From: Phaseolus vulgaris
Taxonomy: Eukaryota > Streptophyta > Magnoliopsida > Fabales > Fabaceae
DNA: 64,000 bases
Direction: 5' to 3'
Assembly (NCBI RefSeq): GCF_000499845.2
Contig: NC_023759.2
Location: forward strand, 44,486,672 to 44,550,671
Position numbers and translations under genes: made by a program. The notes below the pieces were generated by a model that did no database searches, was not told the DNA's origin, and saw only the letters and a program-made list of their open reading frames with translations. Shown in pieces: positions 24,062 to 35,882 of this stretch (position 1 is its first letter; each line of letters starts with the position of its first letter).

Positions 24062-25160
24062 GAAGGAGTAGAGAATGACGGAAGGGATGACGCATTCTTC
24101 TTAGTTGACATTTAGGAGTGTGGTGGGGTCCATCTAATCTAATATTTGTTTATTACGTGGCACTGTCATGATGACCTTCCCACTTGCAAAGTGGCTCCGC
24201 ATGTGATGTGACTCTTTTGACCTTTCCTTATTTATGCAAAACAATTGCTGACTCAAAGTGGGTAGAGTTCGGTGAAAAGGTGGAGTTGCTGTTTCCTCTC
24301 TCACTCACCTACCACCAGCTCGGTGCTCAGTGAACCCAAACAAGTATGACTTTAATATACACTCTTTAAATTTTTTATTATCATAATTATGTTCTTTAGA
24401 AGATTTAGTAACATATCATAAGATATGGTTCCGGTATGAGTCCTAGAAATTTCAGAATTTAGTTATGCCCATGCTTAAAATATATTAAGATTAAGAGATT
24501 ATTAATAAGATTTAGTGATTTAAAAAATTAGATCATACATCTTTATCTTTAATTATGAATCATCTAAATAATTTTAAAAAATATATATTATTATTAAATA
24601 TTTATTACTCTAAACATTAAATATTGAATACTTACTTGAGTGTCAGAGTATTTTTTTTGATATATTTCCAATAAAAAAACTTACAAAGAAAAGAGATCTT
24701 GACTGAAAAAAAAAACAAGAGGAAGAGTTAGCCGAACAAATCTAAAAAATAAAAAAAGTAATTAATAAATTGTTTAACTACTAGAAATTTTCTCATTCTC
24801 TTTTATACAAAAATAAATAAATATATATATAATAAATTAAATAAGTATTTTATAAATATGTAAGATTACTCCCCTTAAGTTATCAATATCATTATCAATC
24901 TTCATAAATTTTAATTTTAATTTTGATTATATATGTATATTAGTTATAAAATTTTATAGAAAAATTATATTTACCGTATTGTAAATGTTTCTAAATTTAA
25001 TATTCAGAGTTATCTTTTGACTTTAGTTGTTAACAACAAAATAACTTTCAAATTAAAAAAAAAATAGAAGGGAAATATTACACTAATTGCCTACACAGGG
25101 AACCAAATAAATATAAGAATAATAATAATAATAATAATATATTTATCAGTATGTCTTGGA
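24062..25160. other. 3' UTR and AT-rich spacer
   Basis: Bases 24062-24350 are moderately GC-rich and probably include the 3' UTR of the PAN/lectin gene. After that the sequence is AT-rich with an (AAT)n microsatellite at 25117-25139, just before the copia insertion. No other gene is seen. Confidence 0.5.
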
Positions 25161-25165
25161 TTTAA

Positions 25166-25578
25166 TGTTGGGAAAAACGGGTAATTTTTCCACTAAAACA
25201 AAACCCTAACAGAGCTACCCGACAAATAATATTGAATAAATAAAGCGAAATAATAAAAGAGATAAAGAGGAAAAACACACCCGAAAATTGTTAACGGAGT
25301 TCGGCCAATTTAGCCTAATCTCCTAGCATAGCAAAAACAACTCACTTTTATTATTATGAGAGAAGATATTACAAATTGGGATATATAACAGTGAAGGATG
25401 AGAGTTTAATTTATAACCCTCAAACCTCCTTACAACTCACTTTTATTATTATGAGAGAAGATATTACAAATTGGGATATATAACAGTGAAGGAGGAGAGT
25501 TTAATTTATAACCCTCAAACCTCCTTCCCAAACAATGAATCCACCGATGTGGGACTTGGGATTAAGCCAAAATCAACA
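25166..25578 (-). repeat. Copia 3' LTR (413 bp) with internal 95-bp duplication
   Basis: Same as the 5' LTR except for a 95-bp tandem duplication (25338-25432 and about 25433-25527), beginning caactcacttttattatt, which explains the 413 versus 318 bp lengths. Confidence 0.95.
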
Positions 25579-25685
25579 AATCTCCACCTTGGCTTAATTT
25601 CAAGTCCCACCTAAAACAAATCTTCTCAAAACATAACAAAGACAAACTTTGCAGTGCTTCAAATTTGCGCCTCCGGGCGCCAACT

Positions 25686-28600
25686 TCAAATGTGCAAGAT
25701 ATTAACCAAGTCTAAACAATGTTCAAACTTGGTCCTTGTAACCACCTTGGTGAGCATATCTGCAGGATTCTCCGTAGTGTGAATCTTCTGGAGAACAATC
25801 TCCTCTTCTTCGAGAATCTCACGCACAAAGTGATAACGAACATCAATGTGCTTCGTCCGTGCATGAAAGACTTGATTCTTTGCTAAATGAATAGCACTCT
25901 GACTGTCATAATATAACTCAAGTTGTTTCTGACCAACTCCCAAGTCTTTAAGCAACCCATGAAGCCAAATTTCTTCCTTCACAGCCTCTGTAATCGCCAT
26001 ATACTCTGCCTCTGTCGTAGACAAAGCCACCGTAGACTGCAAGGTAGACTTCCAACTAACTGGCGCTTTTGCTAAAGTGAACAAATAGCCAGTTGTAGAC
26101 CGTCGCTTATCCAAATCACCTGCATAATCAGAATCACAATATCCAACTATGCATTGACCAAGTGATTCATCTTGCTCAAATGTCAATCCAACATCTAAGG
26201 TATTTTGTTGGTACCGTAGAATCCATCTCACAGCTTGCCAATGTCCCTTGCCTGGATTATGCATGTACCTGCTAACAACACTCATAGCCTGTGAAATATC
26301 TGGTCTTGTACACACCATTGCATACATCAAGCTTCCAACTGCATTTGCATATGGGACTTTCGCCATGTATTCTCGTTCTTCATCAGTCGTCAGAGATAAA
26401 TGGCTACTCAATTTCAAATGAGGAGCAAGTGGGGTACTTACAGGTTTTGTATCTTCGTGTATACCAAAACGTTGTAGTACCTTCTGCAAATACTGCTTCT
26501 GTGACAGCCAAAATTTTCCCCTCTCTCTGTCCCTGTTTATCTCCATGCCGAGAATCTTCTTGGCTTCCCCCAAATCCTTCATCTCGAACTCTTTACTCAA
26601 CTGAGCCTTTAACCTGTCAATCTCAACTTGGCTCTTTGCTGCAATCAGCATATCATCAACATATAAGAGTAAGTAAATGTAGGAACCATCTTCAAGTCTG
26701 CACAAATACACACAGTGATCATATTTGCTTCTCTTGTACTTCTGATCCTTCATGAACTTATCAAATCGTTTGTACCACTGTCTCGGAGATTGTTTCAGTC
26801 CGTACAATGATTTGCTAAGTTTACAAACCCAATCTTCTTTACCATCAACCTTGTATCCTTCTGGTTGAGTCATATAGATTTCCTCCTTCAAGTCACCGTG
26901 TAGGAACGCGGTCTTTACATCAAGTTGAGCAAGCTCCAAATTCAACTGTGCTACCAAGGCCAACAAAATTCGAATGGAGGAATGTTTAACAACTGGAGAA
27001 AATACCTCATTATAATCAATTCCCTCCCTCTGAGCAAAGCCTTTAGCAACCAACCTTGCCTTGTAGCGAACATCTTCTTTATTAGGAAATCCTTCTTTCT
27101 TTGCAAATACTCATTTGCACCCAATTGCCTTCTTACCTTTTGGTAATTGTGCCAACTTCCACGTCTTGTTCTTCTTCAAAGACTGCATCTCCTCTTCCAT
27201 CGCACCTACCCAATTACCACTCTCTGAACTCAGAATGGCTTCTGGGTAAGTGGATGGAATGTCATCAACAACTGGAAGTGCATAGGCAACCATATCCATG
27301 AAACGAGCAGGCTTCTGAATATCTCGTCTCTGTCTTCTAACTGCAATTGACACTGATTGTTGTTGACATTCTTGGGTAGGAACTTGTTCCTCATCTGACT
27401 CTTCTTCTTCCATAGGAGAGTCACTTGTGGTATTTCGTGTTGGGATCACCACTGTCGGCTCAAACTCCACCTGCTTCCGGGCACACTCCACTTGTTGCGG
27501 AGTACTATCAGCTCCTTCTGGATTTACCTTCTTTAACATGGCAGATTCATCAAAGGTAACATCCCTGCTGATAATCGTCTTCTTTGCCTCTAGACACCAC
27601 AAACGGTATCCCTTCACTCCAGGACTAAAGCCCATGAAAAGAGCCTTCTTTGCCTGTGGATCCAACTTTGATTCAATCACATGATAATATGCAATAGAAC
27701 CAAAAACATGCAAAGAATCATAATCAGTTGCAGGTTTTCCAGACCATACCTCTAACGGGGTTTTGCCATCTATAGCAGATGATGGCAAACGATTGACGAG
27801 ATGTTAAGCGTATGTCACAACCTCAGCCCAAAACTCTTTGCCTAACTCAGCATTAGACAACATACAACGAACTTTCTCCACAAGTGTCTTGCTCATACGC
27901 TCCGACACCCCATTCTGCTGTGGTGTTTTTCTAACAGTGAAGTGCCGAACTATGCCACAATCTTGGCATACCTTCAGGAACGGATCACTCTTGTATTCTC
28001 CTCCATTGTCTGTTCGGAGAACCTTAATCTTCCTTCCTGTCTGGTTTTCAACTTGAGCTTTCCACTTAAGGAAAATTTCAAGCACATCATTTTTGTTCTT
28101 CATAGTAAACACCCAAACTCTCCTGGAAAAATCATCCACAAAAGTGACAAAATAATGCCTACCTCCGATTGACGGAGTCTTGGCAGGTCCCCACACATCT
28201 GAATGCACATAATCCAGAATACCCTTGGTATTGCGAATTGCAGTGCCAAACTTCACTCTTCGTTGTTTTCCCAGAATACAATGCTCACAAAATTCAAGTT
28301 TGCAAGCCTTCGTACCTTTCAACAATCCCTGCTTGGTAAGAATTTGCAAGGATTTCTCTCCAGCATGTCCCAACCTCATATGCCACAACTTCGTTGCCTC
28401 AGCATCCTTCTTAGAGCTAGAAGTTGCTGCCGCTACTGTCCCCACCACTGTACTACCTTGGTAGTAATACAAATTGTTCTTCCTCACGCCTTTCAACATC
28501 ACCAGTGCTCTTGAAGTTGCTTTAAGAATTCCATCTCGCATCGTCACAACTAGGCCTTTAGATTCTAAAGCCCCCAATGAGATGAGATTCTTCTTCAACT

Positions 28601-28901
28601 TTGGCATGTACCGTACATCCCGCAAAATTCTGGTGGATCCATCATGATTCCGCAGCTTGATTGAACCTATCCCGACTGTCTTACATGGATTATCATTACC
28701 CATGTAAACAACCCCGCCATCGAGTTCTTGAAAATCAAAGAACCATTCCCGAATGGGACACATATGATAGGTACAACCTGAATCCAATATCCACTCATCT
28801 GGATGCAATGATGCTGAAAGCGAGACAATCAACACATCACTTTTGCTTTCTGCAACATTTGCATCTTGCAGAGCCTTCCCTTCTTGATCTTTATTTGCCA
28901 T
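25686..28901 (-). pseudogene. Copia pol: protease, integrase, reverse transcriptase, RNase H; two in-frame stops
   Basis: One continuous minus-strand frame. In order: protease with the active-site segment WILDSGCTYHM; GAG-pre-integrase HMRLGHAGEKSL; integrase core with YVHSDVWGP, LRTDNGGEY and QQNGVSERM; reverse transcriptase with LLYVDDMLI; RNase H ending [12 protein letters not shown]. Two stop codons interrupt it: TAA at 27804-27806 within the integrase, and TGA at 27111-27113 before the reverse transcriptase, where a Trp is usual. No frameshift is seen. The capsid/nucleocapsid part that should precede the protease is missing. The ATG at 28901 is 80 bases from the LTR and may be an internal Met exposed by the deletion. 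Confidence 0.93.
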
Positions 28902-28960
28902 TACAGACTCACAATATAATATTCAATATTACATATAATTTCAAACAACCCAAGGGCGAA

Positions 28961-28981
28961 CCTTCAGCTCTTGATACCACT
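28961..28981 (-). other. Copia primer-binding site
   Basis: Minus strand directly after the 5' LTR reads acaagtggtatcaagagc, complementary to the 3' end of initiator tRNA-Met with a small mismatch. It marks the start of minus-strand DNA synthesis. Confidence 0.85.
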
Positions 28982-29299
28982 TGTTGGGAAAAACGGGTAA
29001 TTTTCCCACTAAAACAAAACCCTAACAGAGCTACCCGACAAATAATATTGAATAAATAAAGCGAAATAATAAAAGAGATAAAGAGGAAAAACACACCCGA
29101 AAATTGTTAACGGAGTTCGGCCAATTTAGCCTAATCTCCGAGCACAGCAAAAACAACTCACTTTTATTATTATGAGAGAAGATGTTACAAATTGGGATAT
29201 ATAACAGTGAAGGAGGAGAGTTTAATTTATAACCCTCAAACCTCCTTCCCAAACAATGAATCCACCGATGTGGGACTTGGGATTAAGCCAAAATCAACA
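28982..29299 (-). repeat. Copia 5' LTR (318 bp)
   Basis: TG...CA ends on the coding strand (TGTTGATTTTGG at 29299, ending CCCAACA at 28982). Pairs with 25166-25578. Confidence 0.95.
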
Positions 29300-29304
29300 T
29301 TTAA

Positions 29305-29712
29305 TATATCAATTTCATCGCATCAGAAAATATTTAAACGCAAGATGAAATTATGTCGTTGTTTATTTAATAAAAAATACAATTTATATTTCAATGATAG
29401 TTTTTAAATTACATACGTTAGTTTGACTGAAATAAACTTATTTATTTCATGAACTTATTTTAATAAAATATAAACATGCTTCTAAAAAGGCTTCCAATTA
29501 TAATTAGAGAAGAAATTAACGAAATAAATATGATTTATCTCAAGCATCGCGTCGCAATGAGTTGGGCTTAGTATCCAACTAACAAATAGTAGAAAGGACC
29601 ATGTAGAAGTTTTGGTGCTAATATCTTTAAGCACCATAATAATTTCTGGGAAAGTATAAATTATCTATTGATCAGAAACATTTTATAAATTATCTATTGA
29701 TCAGAAACATTT
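29305..29712. other. Spacer between two retrotransposons
   Basis: AT-rich host sequence with no gene. It ends in a 29-bp tandem duplication (29655-29683, 29684-29712; unit starts tataaattatctattgatca) that abuts the truncated LTR of the Tat element, suggesting repair at the break. Confidence 0.7.
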
Positions 29713-29862
29713 CCTGGGATCTAAGGCATGTTCCCGAAAATTCAGGGAGTGCTCACGTGTGTTTGTTGCTCAGCGGGAATTGTAACCGTTTATTCCACGT
29801 GTAACCACGTAAATTAGATAATTTAATTCGAACCACGCGGTCGTCCGGTGCCGACCGGTACA
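29713..29862 (-). repeat. Truncated 3' LTR of the Tat element
   Basis: Matches 35187-35336 at over 95 percent by eye, then stops; the remaining ~315 bases of the LTR are absent. Confidence 0.9.
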
Positions 29863-30132
29863 CTTGCCCCCCAGGCTCGAGGTCATGGAAGGACGAAGAG
29901 TCGTATAAGACGCCAGGGGATTTTGAGACAATGCTTGACAGCTGGCATCATTAATGCGTGGCAGAGATGTGACGCATGGCAGAGCTGCCGTTTGGGGATG
30001 CTGTCACATCTAGATCGATTGAATGGTGAGGATTACGTGTCGTTTCATATGCCGAGCGTGTTTGACCGTTAGATTAGATTTGATCTAATGGTGCTAGACG
30101 AACGCATGAATTTTGCTTTTCACCTCTTTGCC

Positions 30133-30140
30133 TATAAATA
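30133..30140 (+). promoter_or_regulatory. TATA box opposite to the retrotransposon genes
   Basis: Cctataaatag on the + strand, facing into the element from near the 3' LTR. It is preceded by a palindromic agattagatttgatctaa word and followed by a CT-rich leader that runs into the deletion point. Tat-lineage elements such as Grande carry an antisense gene in this position (family knowledge); here only its promoter-like start remains. Confidence 0.5.
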
Positions 30141-30204
30141 GTGCTTCATTTGTGGAGTTGAGGGTTTTCCGTTTCTCTTGCTCTAAGTTTCGCGTCGCTT
30201 GCTT

Positions 30205-33200
30205 CATTCCCCATTTCACAAACGGCCAGGGGGATAGGATGTAGTGCAGGTGTTCTGGTTTTTGGTGTGATAAGGCGCCGAACTCCTGACATTTCACACA
30301 TTTTTGAACGTATTCAGTGCAGTCTCCCTGCACGGTCGGCCAGTAGTATCCAGCTCTCAGGATTTTGGCGGACATGGTCCGTGCTCCTGAATGGGTTCCG
30401 CATATCCCTTCGTGTAACTCGGTCATCACATAGGTGACTCGATCTGGACTAAGGCATTTTAGGAGGGGACGGGAGTACCCTCTCCTGTAAAGATCTTGGC
30501 CAATGAGTATGTATCGGGCGACTTGTAGTTTCATTGTTTTCTCTAAGTGTGAATCGCATGCACCATCGGTCAGATATTGTTTTATGGGAGTCATCCAATT
30601 GGGTTGAGTGTCGGTCGCCATGCATTCTTCGGTACCAACACTTGGTTTAGCGAGGGTCACGTGTATGGCCGACCGGTGGACACCTTTCTTTTTTAGGGTA
30701 GCCAATCTTGATAGAGCGTCCGCCCTAGTGTTGTTTTCCCTTCGTACATGTTGGAATGAGATTTCTTTGAACCTGTTTAGAAGATTTTTCACAAAATGAA
30801 AATACTGTTGGAGTAATGTTTCTCTTACCTCATATTCCCCTGTGAGTTGTCCAACGACTAGACGGGAGTCGCTCTTACAAATTATATTTGTTATCTCTAA
30901 CTCAATCGCCAGATGTAGACCTGCGATTATAGCTTCATATTCGGCCTGATTATTGGAAGTTTTAAATTCAAATTTCATGGCTTGTTCGACAACAATCTCC
31001 CCTGGTCCTTCAAGTACAACTCCCGCTCCGGACGAACGACTGTTTGATGATCCATCTACGTATAATGTCCATTGGGGAGTTTCTTCGGTCGGATAGGGAG
31101 TGAGTTCTGCTGTGAAGTCGGCAAGGGCTTGGGACTTGATGGCTCCCCTGGGTTGGTATTTGATATGGAATTCTGACAGTTCGACTGCCCAACCTATCAT
31201 TCGTCCGGCCAGGTCAGGCTTGGTGAGAATCTTCATAATGGGATAGTTAGTCTTAACAATAATCTTGTGATTTTGGAAGTACATCCGCATCCGTCGTGCG
31301 GTAATGACTAAAGCTAAGGCAACTTTTTCGACCATTTGGTACCGGGTCTCCGCATCGTGTAAGACTCGGCTGACGAAATATACCAGTCGTTCTTCCGCTT
31401 CAATTTTTTGTACTAGAACGGAACTCACTGCTTCATTGGAGACAGCGAGGTAGACCACAATGGGTTCTCGTGCGTTCGGTTTCTGGATGACCGGTGGGGA
31501 TGCTAGAAATGTTTTTAGCTGTTGGAAATTTTGTTCGCATTCATCTGTCCATTCAAATTTATTCGTTTTCTTCTAAAGTTTTATAATGGGTCTTGTTCGT
31601 TCGGCAAGCTTTGGTACGAACCGAGATAACGATGTAAGACGACCGACTAGTCTCTGAATCTCTTTGAGTTCGCTGGGACTTCGCATTTCAGTGATTGCCT
31701 TGCATTTTTCTGGATTAGCCTCTATGCCCCGATGGGTGAGCATGAAGCTTAAGAACTTCCCACCTTCTACGCCGAACGCGCACTTTTCCGGGTTCAAACG
31801 CATGCGGTATTGACGCAAGGCTTGAAAAACTTCTTTTAAGTCAGAAATATGTTGTTCGCAAGAATCTAATTTGACGACGATGTCGTCAACATATACTTCC
31901 ACATTCCGACCGATCATGTCGTGGAACACGTGATCCATAAGTCGCTGGTACGTGGCTCCGGCGTTCTTGAGGCCGAATGACATGACTTCATAGAAGAAGT
32001 TATCATAATCTGTTCTAAACGCGGTCTTTTCTCGATCACGGTGGTACATTTGTATTTGGTTGTAACCCGAATAAGCATCAAGGAAACTTAGGATTTGATG
32101 ACCGGCTGCACCGTCGACCAGTCGGTCGATTGTAGGTAAGGGATACGAGTCCTTTGGGCATGCTTTGTTAAGGTTTGTGTAATCTACACACATTCTCCAT
32201 TTTCCATTCGCCTTTTTTACCATGACTACATTGGCTAGCCACGTTGTATAGTGGGCCTTCCGAATAAAACCAGCTTGAATTAGCTTGTCTGTTTCTTCCC
32301 GTGCGGCTTTGCGCCGTTCTTCACCTAGTTTCCTTTTCTTTTGGGCGATCGGTCTGGCCTCTGTATAGACAGACAACCGATGGGTAATCACATCTGATTT
32401 TACCCCTGGCATGTCTACAGCCGTCCAAGCGAAAAGATCAGCATTCTTTGTTAATGTTTTACCGATCGCCTCTCGGTCGTCCGGTTTAAGAGATGTTCCC
32501 ATGTGCGTCTTTCGGTCTTTGTCACGGAGGAATATGGGTTGAAGATCTTCCCCTGCTTCCATCCGGGGATCATCCAGCCGAGGATCTAGATCAACTAAAG
32601 CGACCAAGTGTCTTCTAGATTCTCTTCCTCTAGAACGTCTTTCTAGCGACCGGCCTCTTCGCTCTGGGGTTCGTTCGGTTGACGTGGTATAAAGCCTTCG
32701 GGTTGGCTCCACTTTCAGGCTAGCTACATAACACTCTCGTGCTATCTTCTGATCTACATGCACGGTTGTTATATCTCCATTGACTGAGGGGAACTTCATA
32801 GCCAAGTGAGGAGTTGAGACAATGGCTTTCAACCTGTTGATAGATGGACGACCGAGCAAAATATTGTACGATGTGTTGGCGTTGACGAGTAGGTATCGTA
32901 TGTTGATGGTCTTACTAAGGTAATCATCGCTGAATGTGGTGTATAGATCGATAAATCCTTTCGTATCCACTCTTTCCCCTGAGAAACCAACTATCTGCTC
33001 GTTGTAGGGTTGTATCTCTGCCTCTGAAATCTTCATCTTTTTAAATGTATCCCAGTAAAGGATGTCGACCGAGCTACCCTGATCTACTAAAACTTTTGCG
33101 ATTGCAAACTTATCTATCTCCACAGTTATTACCATGGGGTCGTCTTGAGATGGATCAATTGCTGTGAAATCTTCGTCAGTGAAAGTGATTGGTGGTATGT

Positions 33201-33831
33201 GCGGTCGGCGTTGTGTGGAGGTCGAATGAATGGACTGAACTGCTCTTAAATGTTTTTTCCTTGCTGAATTAGAACAACCTCCACCCGCAAAACCACCTGC
33301 AATGTAATTAATCTCTTGAGGGGGTTGGCCGAGTGACACCGGTCCAGCGATTGTATTGATGACTGCGCGAACTTTTTGTTTAGTTCAACTCCTACGTTCG
33401 GGGCTTTCGCTTTTAGGCCTCGTTCGTCTGATCGGACTTTCGCTTCTTTTTCTTCTGTTTGACCGATAATGATTGTCGCGGGTTCGGTCGTCTCTTCGTC
33501 TTGAACGTTCTTGGGGATCATGATCACGCTGGGGTGACCTGGATGCAGTAACGGTGGTTTTCACGAACTTGCGGAGATGGCCGGCCTAGACGAGCTCTTC
33601 GATTTTGTCTTTCAGTGCTTGGCATCCTTCGGTCGTGTGGCCATAGTTACGATGGTACTGGCAACGTTTACTGGTATCGGCATTGGGAGGGGTTTGCGAC
33701 TGCTTCAGTGCCGGAATCAATTCGATCTGTAGTGCTTCGTCGAGAATCTTACCCCTTGGTACAGTCAAGGGGGTGTAGTTGTGGAAACGGGGACCCCTAT
33801 TTGGGCGATGCCGATCCCGGTCGATCGGCAC
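30205..33831 (-). pseudogene. Tat pol: protease, RT, RNase H, second RNase H, integrase zinc finger; broken
   Basis: In order on the minus strand: a Cys/His segment CQYHRNYGHTTEGC (end of gag); an aspartic-protease region with VDQGSSVDILYWDTF; RT with LSFLDAYSGYNQIQ and VEVYVDDIVVK; RNase H (VYFVSRVLHDAETRYQ); a second RNase H (WTLYVDGSSNSRSSGAGVVL, NNQAEYEAIIAGL); and the integrase HHCC finger (HSGARTMSAKI, then KCVKCQ). Breaks: a stop at 33586-33588, a frame change between about 33340 and 33530, a TAG stop at 31573-31575 between RT and RNase H, and loss of everything after PWPFVKWGM (30205), where unrelated sequence begins. The catalytic integrase core (DDE) is therefore missing. Confidence 0.9.
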
Positions 33832-33882
33832 TGTGGGAGGACGAATCCCTTTGCTCCTGTCCGCGTTTTCAACATGAGTCTT

Positions 33883-34806
33883 TCAATGATAATCAATGTG
33901 TTCCTCTATCTGCATGAACTTTGTCGCTCTTGTTCTTAATTCATCCATATTACACGGGGGCCGTTTGATAAGACTTTCAGTGAACCTTCCAGGTAGTATG
34001 GCCGAGACCAAATGATGCATGGCTATTTCTGGATTAAGGTTACGAATGCTCATACACACTTTGCTAAATCTGTTCATGAATGTTCTTAATGATTCTCCCC
34101 TTTCTTGTTTGACATTCAGAAGGGACATGGAGGATGTCCGATGAGGTCTACTTGTGGCGTATTGCGTGGTGAATTTTAATTCCAAAGTGTCGAAGCTTGT
34201 AATGGAATTGGGTGGAAGATCAAAGAACCATCCAAGGGGGCCTTCCCTGAGAGAGGTGGGGAAGACTTTACACCACACCGTTCGGTCAGTTGTGTAAAGG
34301 GTCATTTGAGTTCTAAATATATTCAGATGTTTGTCTGGATATGTGGATCCATCGTAAAGATTTATCGTTAGGCCTCTCCACTTGTCAGGGAGAGGAGTGG
34401 CTATGATATCGTCAGTGAACGGATGGCCTTTCGGGTTTGTTACCCTGTTTGGGGTTACTGGCTTTACACTTTGATGGGTGTGTTGAACGAGTGATGTGGG
34501 AGGTATAGTTTGGACTATTGTCTTCGTTCCTGACTGGAGTGGTGGTGGAGAAGGCGCACGTGAATGTCCCTCACGCTCAGATTGCTCGAGTCTATCCAAC
34601 AATCTTTTGTTCTGCTCTTTCAGTTGAGCTATCTCTTCTGCACGCCGCTGGCGCTCTTCTTCTTGTCTTTTCTTTTCTTCATCTTGATGTAGTTGATCAA
34701 TGACTCCCTTCTGGAGTAACTCCTGCATCTGAATCTGGAGGGTTTGGAGTATCGTCCTATGCTCTTCCGTGGCAGTATTATTGTTGTTGTTTGTCATTGA
34801 GCCCAT
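33883..34806 (-). pseudogene. Tat gag
   Basis: Starts at the ATG 34806 (MGSMTNNNN), after the primer-binding site. A Glu/Gln/Lys/Arg-rich coiled coil follows (KKRQEEERQRRAEEIAQL), then the retrotransposon gag domain (WCKVFPTSLREGPLGWFFDL, TFMNRFSKVC). It ends at a TGA (33883-33885); the frame stays the same and homology resumes at 33831, so this stop may be a mutation. Gag would form the virus-like particle. Confidence 0.85.
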
Positions 34807-34870
34807 CTTTGAGCGTTGGTGTCTTTGGGTCTGGGAATAATGATTACTCGGCCCCACGGTGGGCGCCAAT

Positions 34871-35336
34871 TGTACCTGTATGGATATTGGGGACTGAGTA
34901 ATGTTGGTCCACGTCGATACAAGGTGTCTGCTTCACTCTTAATTGTCCTATTCTTCAAGTCTCCTTCTTCTTTGCGTGCCTCGGTCGGCCGGTGGGGGTA
35001 CTGCGATTGTGCTCCGACGCTCAAGTCAGCAATCTTTTCCAGTGAGAATCTCTGATAATCTGAAAAACGTACCTTTTTTCCTCTTTTTCTTCCCTTTTGT
35101 ATGTTCACTTGGGCTTGGGCCATTGGGGTCAAGCGGTTGGTGGTTCGCGACGTGTTTCGTGGTCCTTGGGTCGTGTTAGATGGTTTCCTGGGATCTAGGG
35201 GATGTTCCCGAAAATCCAGGGAGTGCTCACGTGTGTTTGTTGCTCAGCGGAAATTGTAACCGTTTATTCCACGTGTAACCACGTAAATTAGATAATTTAA
35301 TTCGAACCACGCGGTCGTCCGGTGCCGACCGGTACA
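34871..35336 (-). repeat. 5' LTR of the Tat element (466 bp) and adjacent primer-binding site
   Basis: Ends carry a short inverted repeat, TGTACC/GGTACA. Internal ctgacttgagcgtcgg is shared with the LTR remnant at 22130. The minus strand just inside reads attggcgcccaccgtgggg (34870-34852), the primer-binding site. Confidence 0.88.
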
Positions 35337-35521
35337 TAAACTATATAAACAAATTATTTTAAATTATGTAATTTGAAAACGTGGTTTAGACTTTAAAATC
35401 TAAAATATATTTATATACAGTATACATAAAAAAATGTATTCTAAATCTTACAATTAAAATACGTTTTTCCGAAATTATATTCTCATTGTATGTGTTTTAA
35501 GTTCCACTGTCAAAAGAAATA

Positions 35522-35882
35522 ACCAACTTTGGACTATTTCTTCCTACACTTCCAAATGTTCTTATGTCCTTTCATATAAAACGTGAAAAATACTTTTTTA
35601 TTTTTCTTGTGTCATTCCCATACAGTAGCTTTTAGATTATGTAATCCGGACAAGCATTTAAAAAAAGTCTTCTGGATTACATAATTCAGAAGCTAAAAAA
35701 GACTTCCAGATTATGTAATCCGAAAACAAATCATGCATAAAAAAAGACTTATGAATTATGTAATTTGGAAGCTAATTACGAATTTGAAAAAAAACTTTCA
35801 GATTATATAATCTGGAATATTATTTTAGAGGTGAAAGAAGAACATATGGAGGTGCAGGAAGAAACAGTCCCAACTTTGATGT
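35522..35882. repeat. Foldback/MITE-like repeat with gattatgtaatccg hairpins
   Basis: The left arm (35522-35569, ending cttccaaatgttc) pairs with the right arm (35840-35882, starting gaacatatggaggtgcagg). Between them, gattatgtaatccg and its inverse recur about five times with aaaaaagact linkers. Similar end words occur near 46480 and 62975. No ORF. Confidence 0.6.

Larger units (their letters stand above)
25166..29299 (-). mobile_element. Ty1/copia retrotransposon without gag, 4,134 bp
   Basis: Flanked by the 5-bp target duplication TTTAA (25161-25165 and 29300-29304). The LTRs begin TGTTGGG and end CAACA in + orientation; coding is on the minus strand. Next to the 5' LTR (28982-29299) the minus strand reads tggtatcaagagc, a primer-binding site for initiator tRNA-Met. 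Next to the 3' LTR is the purine tract aaggtggagatt. I count about four differences over 318 shared LTR bases, so the insertion is young. Gag is absent: the coding region starts directly before the protease. It would need proteins from another copy to move. Confidence 0.95.
29713..35336 (-). mobile_element. Ty3/gypsy retrotransposon, Tat lineage, truncated and deleted
   Basis: The 5' LTR is 34871-35336 (coding strand TGTACCGG ... AGGTACA). It is followed by a primer-binding site containing TGGCGCCCACCGTGGGG. The 3' LTR keeps only its first ~150 bases (29713-29862) and is preceded by a G-rich polypurine tract (cctggggggcaag). Gag, protease, RT, RNase H, a second (archaeal-type) RNase H and the integrase zinc finger are recognisable; the double RNase H is a Tat-lineage mark. 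The integrase core is deleted at about 30204. No target duplication is found because the left end is lost. It cannot be autonomous. Confidence 0.9.

Noticed and set aside
22698..24111. Opposite-strand open frames over the PAN/lectin gene
   Set aside because: Shadows of a GC-rich coding region; the + frame has the recognised domains.
27230..28514. Plus-strand frames across the copia pol region
   Set aside because: Reverse-strand shadows of the polyprotein.
29713..35336. Interpreting the element as having 150-bp LTRs at both ends
   Set aside because: The primer-binding site and TGTACC/GGTACA ends show the 5' LTR is 466 bp; the left copy is simply truncated.
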